Part shown: positions 19,199 through 29,220 of the stretch, piece after piece
Layout: every line of letters begins with the position of its first letter
How positions within the stretch are numbered: position 1 is the first letter of the stretch
Translations under genes and position numbers: made by a program
Assembly: GCF_019656075.1 (NCBI RefSeq)
Contig: NZ_BPKZ01000007.1
Span: forward strand, 43,560-107,559
Length of the DNA: 64,000 bases
Origin: Leuconostoc palmae
Lineage (GTDB): Bacteria; Bacillota; Bacilli; Lactobacillales; Lactobacillaceae
Direction: 5' to 3'
The notes under the pieces: generated by a model
Seen by the model: the letters and a program-made list of their open reading frames with translations, nothing else
Told to the model about the DNA's origin: nothing
Databases searched by the model: none

Positions 19199-20431
19199 AT
19201 GGGAGAATTTTTAAAATTAAATCGCAATATTCAACTGCGCATTCTTATGATGTTAATTACCGTTGCTATCGGTTCTTCTGTGGGACCTAATATGACGATA
19301 TATTATATTGAATATTTTGGACCTTTGGTTATTGGTATCTTACTGATTATTGTCCAATTATCAGGTTTTTTAGCTGGTTTATATGGTGGACATTTGTCGG
19401 ATTTATGAGGCAGAAAGAAAGTTATGCTAAATGGCATTAGTCTTATGGTTGTTGGTTATAGCATAGCTGCAAGTATGAACTAACCATTCTATGTAAATCC
19501 TGACATTACCTTTTTAGGTTTCTTGATGGCTGCTGTTGGGTTAAGTTTTGCTTCACCCGCTGAGGAAGCTATGATGATTGATGTTTCAACAGTTAAAAAT
19601 CGAAAATTTATTTATGCAATTATATATTGGGTCATTAATTTATCAATCATGATTGGGGTAGCCTTAGGTGGTTGGTTTTTTAAAACAGCAAGATTTGAAT
19701 TACTGGTTGGCACTGCCATTGGTGCGTTTATAAGTTGGTTAATAGTTTGGTTATGGATATCTGAGACATTGACTTTTGAGCGGTTACCAGAACAGGGAAA
19801 ATCAGTTTGGGCAGTTGTTAAAAGCTATCGTGCTGTTTTTTTGGACCAAAGATATCTTAAATTTATGGTAGCAAGTGTTGGTGCAACAGTCATTTTTTCA
19901 TCACCGGATTATTATTTAGCTGCCCATCTTGCTCAGACATTTCATCAAATTACTTTTTGGGGGATACCGATTTTTGGGCAACGAATGCTATCAATTATTA
20001 CTGTAACAAATACGTTAATGATTGTTTTAATGATGGGATTAATGACTAGATTATTTACTAAATGGTCAGAATTAAAATCTAGTTTAGTGGGGACAGCAAT
20101 ACAAGGTTGTTCGTTTGCAATCATGTTTTTATTAACTGACTTTTGGCCGTTACTGATTTTTGCGGTTTTACTAACAATCGGGGAGATGATAGTGACACCA
20201 GCTAGTCAATCATTAAGAGCAGAGATGATGAATCCAGAAAAGATTGGTGTGTATAGTGGTTTTAGTTCTGCTACTAGGCCAATAGGATACATTATTTCTT
20301 CAGGCATTGTGAGTGTGTCTGTTATAGTTGGGAATGTAGGGGCAGCTATTTTATTGATGACTATGACAGCTGTTAGTATGTTATTTACATGGTCAGCTGT
20401 TATAATGTTAAACAATAAACGCATACGCTGA
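19199..20431 (+). pseudogene. MFS drug-efflux-type transporter broken by two in-frame stops
   Basis: The frame reads as a 410-residue, twelve-helix major facilitator of the DHA1 kind. It is interrupted by TGA at 19406-19408 and TAA at 19481-19483 without any frame change. The TGA falls inside motif A, where GGHLSDL-stop-GRKK should read Asp-Arg-x-Gly-Arg-Lys-like, so CGA to TGA is likely. The C-terminal ten helices remain open from 19523 but have no ribosome site and would not fold as a transporter. A good ribosome site (ACGAGG) still precedes the first ATG. Decay looks recent. Confidence 0.88.
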
Positions 20432-20579
20432 ATCCTACATAATTAATCGAAACAGTGGATACTCCGTTTGCTATAAATTTGTTATAATTAGAATAAATAT
20501 CATAGCAAAATGATATTTTTATTTAGCTCAATAAAGGAGAACAATAGGCTCAATTTGTGATAATAGCCTTAAATTAATT

Positions 20580-21395
20580 ATGTCAAAAATTAAGATTGTT
20601 TCGATTGATATTGATGGCACACTACTCAATGATCAACGAGAAATTACTACTGATGTTAGAAATGCAATTCAAAAAGCTATTGATAGTGGTGTGAAAATTG
20701 TCATTACAACTGGTAGACCTTTACCGGGAGTTAAATCTATTTTAAACGAGCTAAATATTACTGGGTCCCAGCAATATGTTATTACTTATAATGGTGGGCT
20801 GGTTCAAACAGCAGATGGACAAAAAACACTATTTCGTCAAGAATTGTCAACATCAGAGTTCAAGAAAATTAATGATTTTATGGCCGAACAAGATGCATAT
20901 GTACAGGTCGAAACACACAATGCCGCTTATACAACTAATCATCGAGTACATCCTTGGGCTAGCTTTGAGAATAGTTTGGTCAATTTACCACTTTTTGTAC
21001 TTGATTCAGAAACTGAACTTGAACAAGTGGCATTCATTAAAGCGATTGCAAATGATGAAGAAGATAGACTAGACTATATTGAGTCACAAGTACCAGAAAC
21101 GATTAGTTCTAAAGTTAACGTGATTCGTTCGACAGCTAATAATCTAGAATTTATAGATCGTCAAGCCTCAAAAGGCAATGCGTTATTAGCTTTAGCAAAA
21201 GAGCTGGGAATAGATCAATCTGAAACCATGTCTATTGGTGATCAGGCTAATGATTACTCGATGATTGAGCAAGCAGGTATTGGTGTGGCGATGGGGAATG
21301 CTATCGATCAAGTCAAAGAGATCGCTGATTATCAAACTGAAACAAATAATAACTCTGGTGTCGCTAAAGCAATCAACGAACTTGTATTACAATAG
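20580..21395 (+). CDS. HAD-superfamily Cof-type sugar phosphatase
   Basis: Cytoplasmic phosphatase of the Cof/YidA group, acting on small sugar phosphates or nucleotide-like substrates. HAD motif I is VSIDIDGTLL, motif II VITTGRP, motif III Lys in KGNALLALAKELGI, motif IV MSIGDQANDYSMI. Full length at 271 residues. The only good ribosome site (AAAGGAG, 20533-20539) is about 40 bases before the ATG; an AGGCT/AGCCT hairpin lies between and could bring them closer. An in-frame ATA sits at 20544. A TATAAT at 20483-20488 is a possible -10. Confidence 0.88.
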   Translation: MSKIKIVSIDIDGTLLNDQREITTDVRNAIQKAIDSGVKIVITTGRPLPGVKSILNELNITGSQQYVITYNGGLVQTADGQKTLFRQELSTSEFKKINDFMAEQDAYVQVETHNAAYTTNHRVHPWASFENSLVNLPLFVLDSETELEQVAFIKAIANDEEDRLDYIESQVPETISSKVNVIRSTANNLEFIDRQASKGNALLALAKELGIDQSETMSIGDQANDYSMIEQAGIGVAMGNAIDQVKEIADYQTETNNNSGVAKAINELVLQ

Positions 21396-21427
21396 TATTT
21401 GTAAAATTGGAAAGTAGAGGAAACATC

Positions 21428-21925
21428 ATGAATGTATTAATAGAAGGTGAAGTTGCTGAATTGGTGGGAGAACCTGTTAAAGTTGGAGAAATGCTACCAC
21501 ACTTTAAGCTTGAAGATCAAAATGGTGAAAAGGTTAAAACAGCAGATTTAATTGGTAAAGTAACGCTATTTTCGGTTGTTCCTGATTTGAATACAGGAAC
21601 ATGTACGCTACAAACACGTCACTTTAACAAAACAGTAGATCAATTTGATAGTGTCCAATTTATCACAGTATCTACAAATTCTGTGGAAGAACAACGCAAT
21701 TGGTGTGCTGCTGAAGGTATAAAAAATCTACGTATGCTTTCAGATGAGCAGGAATCATTTGGATATGCAACAAAGTTGTATTTACCAGCAAATGCTATCG
21801 ATACACGTGCAATATACATTGTTGATTCGGAAGGTGTTATCCGTTATGCACAAATTGTACCAGAGGTTTCCGAAGAACCAAATTATGATGAAGCACTTGA
21901 AACACTACGTAATATTATCAAATAA
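21428..21925 (+). CDS. tpx: Thiol peroxidase (Tpx-type peroxiredoxin)
   Basis: Reduces peroxides with a thioredoxin-linked cysteine. The peroxidatic cysteine is in LNTGTCTLQTRHFN and the probable resolving cysteine in RNWCAAEGI. The family pattern VPDLNT is slightly changed by GT in place of the usual Arg/Val before Cys. The start is ATG 21428 behind GAGGAAA; the frame also reaches TTG 21407. The product is 165 residues. A terminator follows. It is useful for an oxygen-tolerant organism without haem catalase. Confidence 0.92.
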   Translation: MNVLIEGEVAELVGEPVKVGEMLPHFKLEDQNGEKVKTADLIGKVTLFSVVPDLNTGTCTLQTRHFNKTVDQFDSVQFITVSTNSVEEQRNWCAAEGIKNLRMLSDEQESFGYATKLYLPANAIDTRAIYIVDSEGVIRYAQIVPEVSEEPNYDEALETLRNIIK

Positions 21926-21935
21926 GAACGGCTGG

Positions 21936-21964
21936 AGCACTCATTGAGATAGAGTGCTTTTATT
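21936..21964 (+). terminator. tpx terminator
   Basis: AGCACTC/GAGTGCT stem followed by TTTTATTAT. Confidence 0.75.
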
Positions 21965-22059
21965 ATATTCAAAAACTCAGTTAGTGAGTGGTTTTTAACT
22001 ACAATTTTTGTTAAAATTAGTTTGAACATAATCTTTACATAAAATATATGGAGCCAGAC

Positions 22060-23040
22060 ATGCCAGAACCTAAATTGAAACTTTTTTCTCTAAGTTCAAA
22101 CGAGCCACTAGCAAAAAGAATCGCTGATTCAGTTGGTGTCCCCTTGAGTGAAATATCTGTTAAAAGATTTGCCGATGGTGAAGTACAGATCAACATTGAA
22201 GAAAGTATTCGTGGTGACAACGTATTTGTCATTCAATCAACATCTTCACCTGTGAATGATAATTTGATGGAATTGTTGATTATGGTAGATGCCTTGCGTC
22301 GCGCTTCAGCAAACCAAATTAATGTTGTGCTTCCCTATTATGGTTATGCAAGACAAGATCGGAAAGCACGCTCAAGAGAACCTATTACCGCTAAATTAGT
22401 GGCAAACATGTTAGAAAGAGCTGGCGCTACTCGAGTATTAGCATTGGATTTACATGCTGCTCAAATTCAAGGATTCTTCGATATTCCGATGGATCATCTT
22501 CAAGGGGCTCCGCTTTTAGCGGATTATCTAATTGAATCAGGTATTGCTGATAAAAAGAATGCTGTTGTAGTGTCACCAGACCATGGTGGTATGACACGGG
22601 CTCGTAATTTAAACAATATGCTAGATCTTGAGGCCCCAGTTGCTGTGATCGACAAACGTCGTCCCAAACCCAATGTCGCTGAAATCGGCAGCATCGTAGG
22701 AGACGTAGCTGGTAAAACGGCTATTATGATAGATGATATGATTGATACAGCTGGTACCATAACACAGGGTGCTGAATTAATTATGTCTCATGGCGCAAAA
22801 GAGGTATATGTAGTTGCTTCTCATGCTGTTTTCTCTGGTCCGGCTATTGAGCGTCTACAAAATTCTGTATTTACCAAGGTTATTTTGACAGATTCAATTA
22901 ATTTACCAGCAGATAAGAAGTTTGATAAGTTAGAAATCGTATCTGTGGGAGAATTAATTGGTGAAGCCATTCGCCGTATTAGTAATAATGAAGCCATTTC
23001 TTCATTATTTAAAACACGTTTCCACCGTCGTTCAAAATAA
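22060..23040 (+). CDS. prs: Ribose-phosphate pyrophosphokinase
   Basis: Makes PRPP from ribose 5-phosphate and ATP for purine, pyrimidine, His and Trp synthesis. Seen are [15 protein letters not shown] near the N-terminus, the catalytic [15 protein letters not shown] loop and the PRPP-binding motif [12 protein letters not shown] start at ATG 22060 behind GGAG; the ATG at 22048 lies upstream of that ribosome site. At 326 residues it is of class I size. It is monocistronic, between two terminators. Confidence 0.95.
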   Translation: MPEPKLKLFSLSSNEPLAKRIADSVGVPLSEISVKRFADGEVQINIEESIRGDNVFVIQSTSSPVNDNLMELLIMVDALRRASANQINVVLPYYGYARQDRKARSREPITAKLVANMLERAGATRVLALDLHAAQIQGFFDIPMDHLQGAPLLADYLIESGIADKKNAVVVSPDHGGMTRARNLNNMLDLEAPVAVIDKRRPKPNVAEIGSIVGDVAGKTAIMIDDMIDTAGTITQGAELIMSHGAKEVYVVASHAVFSGPAIERLQNSVFTKVILTDSINLPADKKFDKLEIVSVGELIGEAIRRISNNEAISSLFKTRFHRRSK

Positions 23041-23050
23041 TTTCCGTTAC

Positions 23051-23077
23051 AAGCTGATTATAGTTCGGCTTTTTTTG
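23051..23077 (+). terminator. prs terminator
   Basis: AGCTGA/TCGGCT stem with one wobble pair, then seven T. Confidence 0.65.
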
Positions 23078-23156
23078 TGCAATATATTACAGGTTGCTCA
23101 AAAAATGATATACTTATAGACAGACGAATACTTATAAAAATGCGAGGAGAACATCT

Positions 23157-23864
23157 ATGAGTAAAATTTTAGTTGTGGATGATGAGAAACCAATCTCAGA
23201 TATCATTAAATTTAATTTAACAAAAGAAGGCTATGATGTCCTCACTGCAGCAGATGGGCAAGAAGCATTGGTAATGTTTAATGATGAGCAGCCAGATCTG
23301 GTGTTATTAGATCAAATGCTACCAGAAATTGATGGTGTGGAAGTTTTGAGGAAAATTAGGTCAAAATCAGAAACACCGGTCATTATGGTTACTGCTAAAG
23401 ATTCTGAAATTGATAAAGTTTTAGGATTAGAAATGGGTGCAGATGATTATGTTACCAAGCCATTTTCAAATCGCGAATTAGTTGCACGTGTTAAAGCTAA
23501 TTTACGAAGTCGTAAGTCAGTTTCGCAACATACAGAAGAAGTTGCTGTTAACAATGAAGATATTACATTAGGTGATTTGACAATTCATCCCCAGGCTTAT
23601 ATGGTATCTAAAGCTGGCCAAGATATTGAGTTGACGCACAGAGAGTTTGAATTATTATACTATTTGGCTCAACACATTGGACAAGTTATGACACGAGAAC
23701 ACTTATTGCAGCAAGTTTGGGGTTATGATTACTTTGGGGATGTTCGTACAGTTGATGTTACCGTTAGACGTCTACGAGAAAAAATAGAAGATAATCCTAG
23801 TCATCCTAACTGGTTAGCAACACGTCGTGGTGTTGGTTATTATTTACGACCAGAAGCCGAATAA
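23157..23864 (+). CDS. walR: Response regulator WalR (YycF)
   Basis: OmpR-class regulator of cell-wall metabolism, partner of WalK. The receiver domain has the acidic pair D8-D9, the phosphoacceptor D52 (LVLLDQMLP) and the switch Lys in VTKPFSNRE. The C-terminal winged helix contains [15 protein letters not shown], the DNA-recognition helix. A GAGGAG ribosome site precedes it. First gene of a walR-walK-yycH-yycI-htrA cluster. Confidence 0.97.
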   Translation: MSKILVVDDEKPISDIIKFNLTKEGYDVLTAADGQEALVMFNDEQPDLVLLDQMLPEIDGVEVLRKIRSKSETPVIMVTAKDSEIDKVLGLEMGADDYVTKPFSNRELVARVKANLRSRKSVSQHTEEVAVNNEDITLGDLTIHPQAYMVSKAGQDIELTHREFELLYYLAQHIGQVMTREHLLQQVWGYDYFGDVRTVDVTVRRLREKIEDNPSHPNWLATRRGVGYYLRPEAE

Positions 23865-23949
23865 TTATTGGCAAAAGATTAACATAATTATCGTTTGCTA
23901 ACGTCACCAAGACACCCTTTTATCATGCTAGATCAAGGAGACAGACGCG

Positions 23950-25836
23950 TTGCGTCAGCAAACTATGAACAACCCAACAAATTTTTTCAAATCAATACGC
24001 TTTAGGATAGCACTTGTTTTTGTGTTGTTGATGATTATCGCACTCGAACTTTTGGGTGCGTTTTTTGTGCGACAAATAGAACATCAAAATTTAGCCACTT
24101 TTCAGCAACAAATTACTTTACCGAAATATATTACTGATCAGATTACTACAGCTTTGAAAAATAAAGATAGTAATGAAGGTAATCATGAAATTCAAGATAT
24201 CTTATCTAACCTAAGTAATACTAACTTACAAGAAGTACAAGTCATTGATAGGACAGGAACTATAAGAGGTACTTTATCTGTCTCTGGACAACAAACTATT
24301 GGGCAAAAAACAACAGATTTGAATGCTCAGAAAGCTATTTCAGGTGAACAATCATTTCTAAAAACTCGAACAATTAAAGAAAATGGTGATAGTAAAGAAT
24401 TACTGATAACGATATTAGGTAACAACAATAGTCGTGTTAAAGATATTTCAGGTGTGCTAATTGTCAAAGCCAGTTTAGCACCAGTCTACAAAAATATTGA
24501 AAGTGTCATGCAACTATTTATTGTTGCTGGATTAATTGCATTGATTGCTAGTATAGGGCTAGCATTATTTTTAGCTCGAACATTAACTAAGCCAATTGAA
24601 CAAATTGATGAGCAAACAACCAAAATTGCGAATGGCGATTATTCAAAAGTAAATCATATATACGGGTCCGATGAATTGGGACATCTTGCCCGCTCAGTTA
24701 ACGAACTATCTACACGTGTTGAGGAATCGACAGAAACGGTCAACGCTGAACGTAATCGTTTAGATTCTGTTTTGACACATATGGCAGATGGGGTGCTAGC
24801 TGCTAATAGACGTGGTGAAGTGACAATCATTAATCAAGCGGCTGCTGATTTTGTTGGCATTAATAGAGAAGATGCTATTGGTCAAAATGTTATTGAACTT
24901 TTGCATTTAAAAGGACAACGAACATTACGAGATATGCTTGAAAATTTGGATGATTTCCGAGTGGATTTATCAGATGATAGCAAAGATTTATTGGTACAAG
25001 CTTACGTGTCATTAATTAAACGGCAGTCAGGTTTTATTTCTGGTTTAGTAGTGGTTTTACATGATATTACTGAGCAACAAAGAATTGATTCTGAACGTCG
25101 TATGTTTGTGTCCAACGTTTCTCACGAGCTACGAACCCCCTTAACTTCTGTTCGTTCGTACGTTGATGCATTAGCAGAAGGTGATATAGATGATAAAGAA
25201 ATGGCACAGAATTTTTTGGGTGTTGTTCAAGATGAAACACAGCGCATGATAAGGATGATTAACGACTTGTTAGAATTATCACGTATGGATCAGGGGACAA
25301 TGGCTGTTAAGTTAGAAGTTGTTAACTTAAATAGTCTGTTTGACTTTGTTTTGAATCGTTTTGATATGATTATCGAAAATGATGCTAAAAACCGAGAGAC
25401 ACCTACTAAAACGTATAACATACAACGTGAGTTTAGCAGTGAAGATATTTGGGTTGAGGTCGATCCCGATAAATTCACCCAAGTACTAGATAACATTATG
25501 AATAATGCTGTGAAGTACTCTCCTGATGGCGGTACGATCACGGCAAGATTGATTAAAACGAAAACACGAGCTATTTTAAGTATATCTGATCAAGGATTAG
25601 GGATTCCTAGAAAAGATTTAAACAATATCTTTAATCGCTTTTTCCGTGTCGATAAATCTCGTTCTAGAGCACAAGGTGGTACTGGGTTGGGACTGGCAAT
25701 TTCAAAAGAAGTTGTTGAAAAGTTTAATGGTCGTATTTGGGTTGATTCAGTAGAAAATCAAGGATCTACTTTTTATATTTCTCTAGCATATGTAGATGAT
25801 GCAGAAATTGAGGAGGAAGACTGGGGTGCGGAATAA
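23950..25836 (+). CDS. walK: Sensor histidine kinase WalK (YycG)
   Basis: Membrane kinase that phosphorylates WalR in response to cell-wall state. The order is: membrane helix near residues 15-38, extracellular sensor region, second helix near 187-208, HAMP, PAS, HisKA with His392 in VSNVSHELRTPLTSV, then HATPase_c with the N box NIMNNAVKYSPDGG and G boxes. TTG at 23950 is chosen as start because AAGGAG lies nine bases before it; the ATG at 23965 is too far away. The 628-residue length is normal. Confidence 0.95.
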   Translation: MRQQTMNNPTNFFKSIRFRIALVFVLLMIIALELLGAFFVRQIEHQNLATFQQQITLPKYITDQITTALKNKDSNEGNHEIQDILSNLSNTNLQEVQVIDRTGTIRGTLSVSGQQTIGQKTTDLNAQKAISGEQSFLKTRTIKENGDSKELLITILGNNNSRVKDISGVLIVKASLAPVYKNIESVMQLFIVAGLIALIASIGLALFLARTLTKPIEQIDEQTTKIANGDYSKVNHIYGSDELGHLARSVNELSTRVEESTETVNAERNRLDSVLTHMADGVLAANRRGEVTIINQAAADFVGINREDAIGQNVIELLHLKGQRTLRDMLENLDDFRVDLSDDSKDLLVQAYVSLIKRQSGFISGLVVVLHDITEQQRIDSERRMFVSNVSHELRTPLTSVRSYVDALAEGDIDDKEMAQNFLGVVQDETQRMIRMINDLLELSRMDQGTMAVKLEVVNLNSLFDFVLNRFDMIIENDAKNRETPTKTYNIQREFSSEDIWVEVDPDKFTQVLDNIMNNAVKYSPDGGTITARLIKTKTRAILSISDQGLGIPRKDLNNIFNRFFRVDKSRSRAQGGTGLGLAISKEVVEKFNGRIWVDSVENQGSTFYISLAYVDDAEIEEEDWGAE

Positions 25837-27142
25837 AAATCAATTTTTGCATAGTGTCATTATCAGTTCTCTTCTTGTAGTATCGATTATTGTATCAGTA
25901 GTTTTAACTGGTTTTATTTTTAGTTCTTTTGGGAGAAGTGATATTGCGGATTCTGCTAATATACAACAACCAGAACAACAAACACAGTTATTTAGACCAA
26001 CACAATTTATTGTTAACAAAACAAATGGTAAGCAATTTATAACGTTGACAGGGACAGGACAACAATCACAAGTTATTGATGATGCGGTTTCTAATTCTAA
26101 AATGTCACAACCAGAAACAAACAAAGTGACAACAAGCAAAGTAGAAGATATATTAGCAACAAAGAAAGCACATATTTTTAGATATCCAGATGTGATTCCA
26201 GTAACGTATTTTAATGCTAAATATGGCCAATCTATTAAACATAATCAACCGTTTAATTTTGATTATTTTGTTTTACCTTTTGATCAAAAAAAAGTTGCCT
26301 ATTTTGTCAATTCACAAACAAATGAGGTAACCAAAGTCAGAGTAGCAAAGTTTGATTTCACTAAAATATGGCAAAAAATAAATAACTTACCAGATGATGT
26401 TCCTATTCGTTTCAAAACATATCAAGATAGAGTTATTTTAAATTATGCAAAACAAATTAAGTTACCAGTGTATTCTTATTTAATTAATCAACGTGATCCT
26501 AAAATATATGTTTCTGCACTTTTAGGTACAATTAATCAATTATCTGTTACTCAAGATGGTGATAAGACTGTATATACTAATAAATTGAATAATCAGAAAT
26601 TAATTTACGACCCGGATTGGGAGACTGTGACATTTGAAGATAAAAATCCTAAAAACAAATTACCAACGGACTACTTAGGTCGATTAAACTTAGCATTTTC
26701 TCAAATTAATTTGTTACAACTTAATTTAAATGACACACGATTTTATGAAAGTAGAGAATCCGGGCAAAAACTAACCTTTAGAACCTATGTTAAGGGATTT
26801 CCGGTTTATTTTCAGTCTGAAAGTGGCGCTATTCACATTGAAATGCAAAAAAATGGGAATCAACAGGCGACTTATTCATTAAATGAAATAGGTGTGCCTG
26901 TGCCAAATAATAGTGCTCAAGTGACCTTACCCGATACTGATACTATTTTAAACAGACTGCATGATGCTGGTATAAAATCCAGTGACTATAACTTTATAAC
27001 ACCGGGTTATGAGTGGTTGATTAATCAGGATAGTCAAGCAGCCGTAAACATGGTACCAACGTGGATGATTGAAACACATGATGGTTGGCAAAGTGTAGAT
27101 AGTTATTTAAAAAACAAGACTGTTAATGATCAATCAAATTAA
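25826..27142 (+). CDS. yycH: WalK regulatory protein YycH
   Basis: Single-pass membrane protein that, with YycI, binds WalK and modulates its activity. A GTG at 25826 behind AGGAGG (inside the end of walK) is the likely start, overlapping the walK stop by 11 bases; the frame opens earlier at 25796 without a ribosome site. One membrane helix near residues 8-32 is followed by a large extracellular part with the YycH-type fold. Position between walK and yycI supports the call, although sequence conservation in this family is low. Confidence 0.88.
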   Translation: MRNKNQFLHSVIISSLLVVSIIVSVVLTGFIFSSFGRSDIADSANIQQPEQQTQLFRPTQFIVNKTNGKQFITLTGTGQQSQVIDDAVSNSKMSQPETNKVTTSKVEDILATKKAHIFRYPDVIPVTYFNAKYGQSIKHNQPFNFDYFVLPFDQKKVAYFVNSQTNEVTKVRVAKFDFTKIWQKINNLPDDVPIRFKTYQDRVILNYAKQIKLPVYSYLINQRDPKIYVSALLGTINQLSVTQDGDKTVYTNKLNNQKLIYDPDWETVTFEDKNPKNKLPTDYLGRLNLAFSQINLLQLNLNDTRFYESRESGQKLTFRTYVKGFPVYFQSESGAIHIEMQKNGNQQATYSLNEIGVPVPNNSAQVTLPDTDTILNRLHDAGIKSSDYNFITPGYEWLINQDSQAAVNMVPTWMIETHDGWQSVDSYLKNKTVNDQSN

Positions 27143-27156
27143 TGAAGGAGAAAAAT

Positions 27157-27933
27157 ATGCAAATTAGACAAATTAAAATCCTAATGCTAATCCTATTTGT
27201 TTTATTGGATATTTTTTTATTTAATTGGTGGCGTGCAGGCGAGATTTCTGGGACACAAGTCAGTGATGCCAATGCTGATATGATTACAGAAATGCGCAAT
27301 CAAAACATAAAATTACCTTCGTTTAGTCGAACAGTCAAATATAGCAGTTATATTGCTGCTGAAAAAATGAAAAAAGATAATATGTCAAAATTACCAAATG
27401 GATTGGTAATTGAACACAGTAATGATGAGACAGAGTTAGTTGCACGGATTAAAGTAGATAAAAATCAATCAAAACAAAGTTCAGGTAGCGCTGATAACTC
27501 AACTATAAAAAAAATTGCTGACGAATTTGGTTATACGTATAATCCTATCAGTACAGCACAACAGAACAATGGCAATAAAATTTATTCTCAAAGTATTAAC
27601 GGTTTACCTGTATTAAGCAGCGCAGGAACACTAACGTTTAATCATTCAAAAGATGGCTTTACTAATCTAACCAAAAGAGAGTTGACGAATATACAAAAAT
27701 TAAGAGATGATCGGCCTACAATTACTGAAGAAGAAGCAATTGTGGCTTTATATCGTTACAATGAAATTAATAGTGGTGATGTTTTGTCATCAGGTGATTT
27801 GTTTTACTACCAATCACTCTCAGTAAATGGTTACGATATTTATCTTCCTGTATGGGCGTTTAATGTTGAAAAAAATCATCAAAAGTCTATTTTAAAAATA
27901 AATGCTTTTACTGGTGATAATTTAACTGAGTAA
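27157..27933 (+). CDS. yycI: WalK regulatory protein YycI
   Basis: Partner of YycH in the WalK control complex. It starts MQIRQIKILMLILFVLLDIFLFNWW, i.e. a short cytoplasmic tail and one membrane anchor, followed by an extracellular YycI domain with the late DIYLPVWAFNV element. I take ATG 27157 behind AAGGAG; the ATG at 27142 overlaps the yycH stop and contains that ribosome site. No walJ (yycJ) gene follows, unlike in Bacillus and many lactobacilli. Confidence 0.88.
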   Translation: MQIRQIKILMLILFVLLDIFLFNWWRAGEISGTQVSDANADMITEMRNQNIKLPSFSRTVKYSSYIAAEKMKKDNMSKLPNGLVIEHSNDETELVARIKVDKNQSKQSSGSADNSTIKKIADEFGYTYNPISTAQQNNGNKIYSQSINGLPVLSSAGTLTFNHSKDGFTNLTKRELTNIQKLRDDRPTITEEEAIVALYRYNEINSGDVLSSGDLFYYQSLSVNGYDIYLPVWAFNVEKNHQKSILKINAFTGDNLTE

Positions 27934-27994
27934 TTTTAATCTTATGTTAATTTGTGTCAGTTAAAATTGTTACAAACAAGGGATGGGTAATATT

Positions 27995-29134
27995 ATGTCA
28001 CAACAATCTTTAAGTAAAATAATCGTCACTGGTGCGCTAGCTGGTATGGTTGGTGGCGGTGTTTTGTTATATGGACAACGGGAAGTTGCTAGCTTACAAA
28101 CTAAAACTCAAAAAGTTGATACTAAAGCTAAACAAACAAAAGAGATTCCAACAAATGCTACCGCAACGTCTGCCTACAATAAAGTTTCAGATGCGGTTGT
28201 TTCGGTTCTAAATTTTTCTCAGACGAATAAAGAGACTTTTGCTGAGTCTTCTGAAGGTTCAGGAGTAATCTACAAAAAGGCGGGTGATGCAGCCTACATC
28301 GTTACGAATAACCATGTCATTAATGGTGCTGCAAAAATACAAGTTTTAATGCATAATGGCAAAAAAGTAGAGGCAACACTTGTTGGAAAAGATGCTATGA
28401 CTGATTTAGCTGTTTTAAAAATTGATCCTTCTGATGTTACAACGACAGCATCATTTGGTGATTCAAATGACATTCAAGTTGGTCAGAAAGTATTAGCTAT
28501 TGGGTCACCATTGGGTGCAAAATATGCTTCATCGGTTACAGAAGGCATAATATCTGCTAAAAAGCGATTAGTTGATGCCAGTTCCGAGGGGGGGCAGAAT
28601 TACGGCGGATCAACTGTTATTCAAACAGATGCAGCAATTAATCCAGGTAACTCAGGAGGCCCACTTATCAATTTTGCTGGGCAAGTTGTTGGTATTAACT
28701 CAATGAAGTTGTCTTCATCAGCATCAGGGACAAATGTAGAAGGAATGGGATTTGCTATTCCTTCTGATCAAGTAGTAGACATTGTTAATAAACTAGCTAA
28801 AGATGGTAAAGTTACAAGGCCAGCTATTGGTATCGGTTTGGTAGACTTGTCTGCTGTAACAGTTGATGATCAAAAATCATTACTCAAAATACCAACTTCA
28901 ATAACAGGTGGTGTGGTTGTCATGAGTACAACACCTGATGGTCCAGCTGCAAAAGCGGGCATGAAAAAATATGATGTGATTACAGCAATTGATGGCAAAG
29001 CGGTATCAGGGCAAGCAGATCTTCGTGAAGAATTATATAAACACAATCTAAATGATACTGTTACCATAACGTACTATCATCAGTCAGAGAAGAAAAATGT
29101 TAAAGTTAAATTGACACAAAAATTGGCAAGCTAA
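27995..29134 (+). CDS. htrA: HtrA/DegP-type serine protease
   Basis: Surface-anchored quality-control protease. An N-terminal membrane anchor (about residues 8-26) is followed by a trypsin-like domain with the triad in NNHVINGA (His), AMTDLAVLKI (Asp) and NPGNSGGPL (Ser), then one PDZ domain (about residues 280-375). I prefer ATG 27995, since AAGGG touches the ATG at 27983 with no spacer. Location after the wal genes matches Firmicutes order. It ends at a strong terminator. Confidence 0.95.
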   Translation: MSQQSLSKIIVTGALAGMVGGGVLLYGQREVASLQTKTQKVDTKAKQTKEIPTNATATSAYNKVSDAVVSVLNFSQTNKETFAESSEGSGVIYKKAGDAAYIVTNNHVINGAAKIQVLMHNGKKVEATLVGKDAMTDLAVLKIDPSDVTTTASFGDSNDIQVGQKVLAIGSPLGAKYASSVTEGIISAKKRLVDASSEGGQNYGGSTVIQTDAAINPGNSGGPLINFAGQVVGINSMKLSSSASGTNVEGMGFAIPSDQVVDIVNKLAKDGKVTRPAIGIGLVDLSAVTVDDQKSLLKIPTSITGGVVVMSTTPDGPAAKAGMKKYDVITAIDGKAVSGQADLREELYKHNLNDTVTITYYHQSEKKNVKVKLTQKLAS

Positions 29135-29155
29135 TGTTCGCATTAGCTTTTTTTA
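29128..29155 (+). terminator. htrA terminator
   Basis: AAGCTAATG-TTCG-CATTAGCTT followed by T7; it overlaps the last codons of htrA. Confidence 0.9.
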
Positions 29156-29220
29156 GATCTTTTTGTGTTTTCTATTTGAAAAAAACTTTTTCCTGAAAAT
29201 GTTGAAAACTTTGTTGAAAA

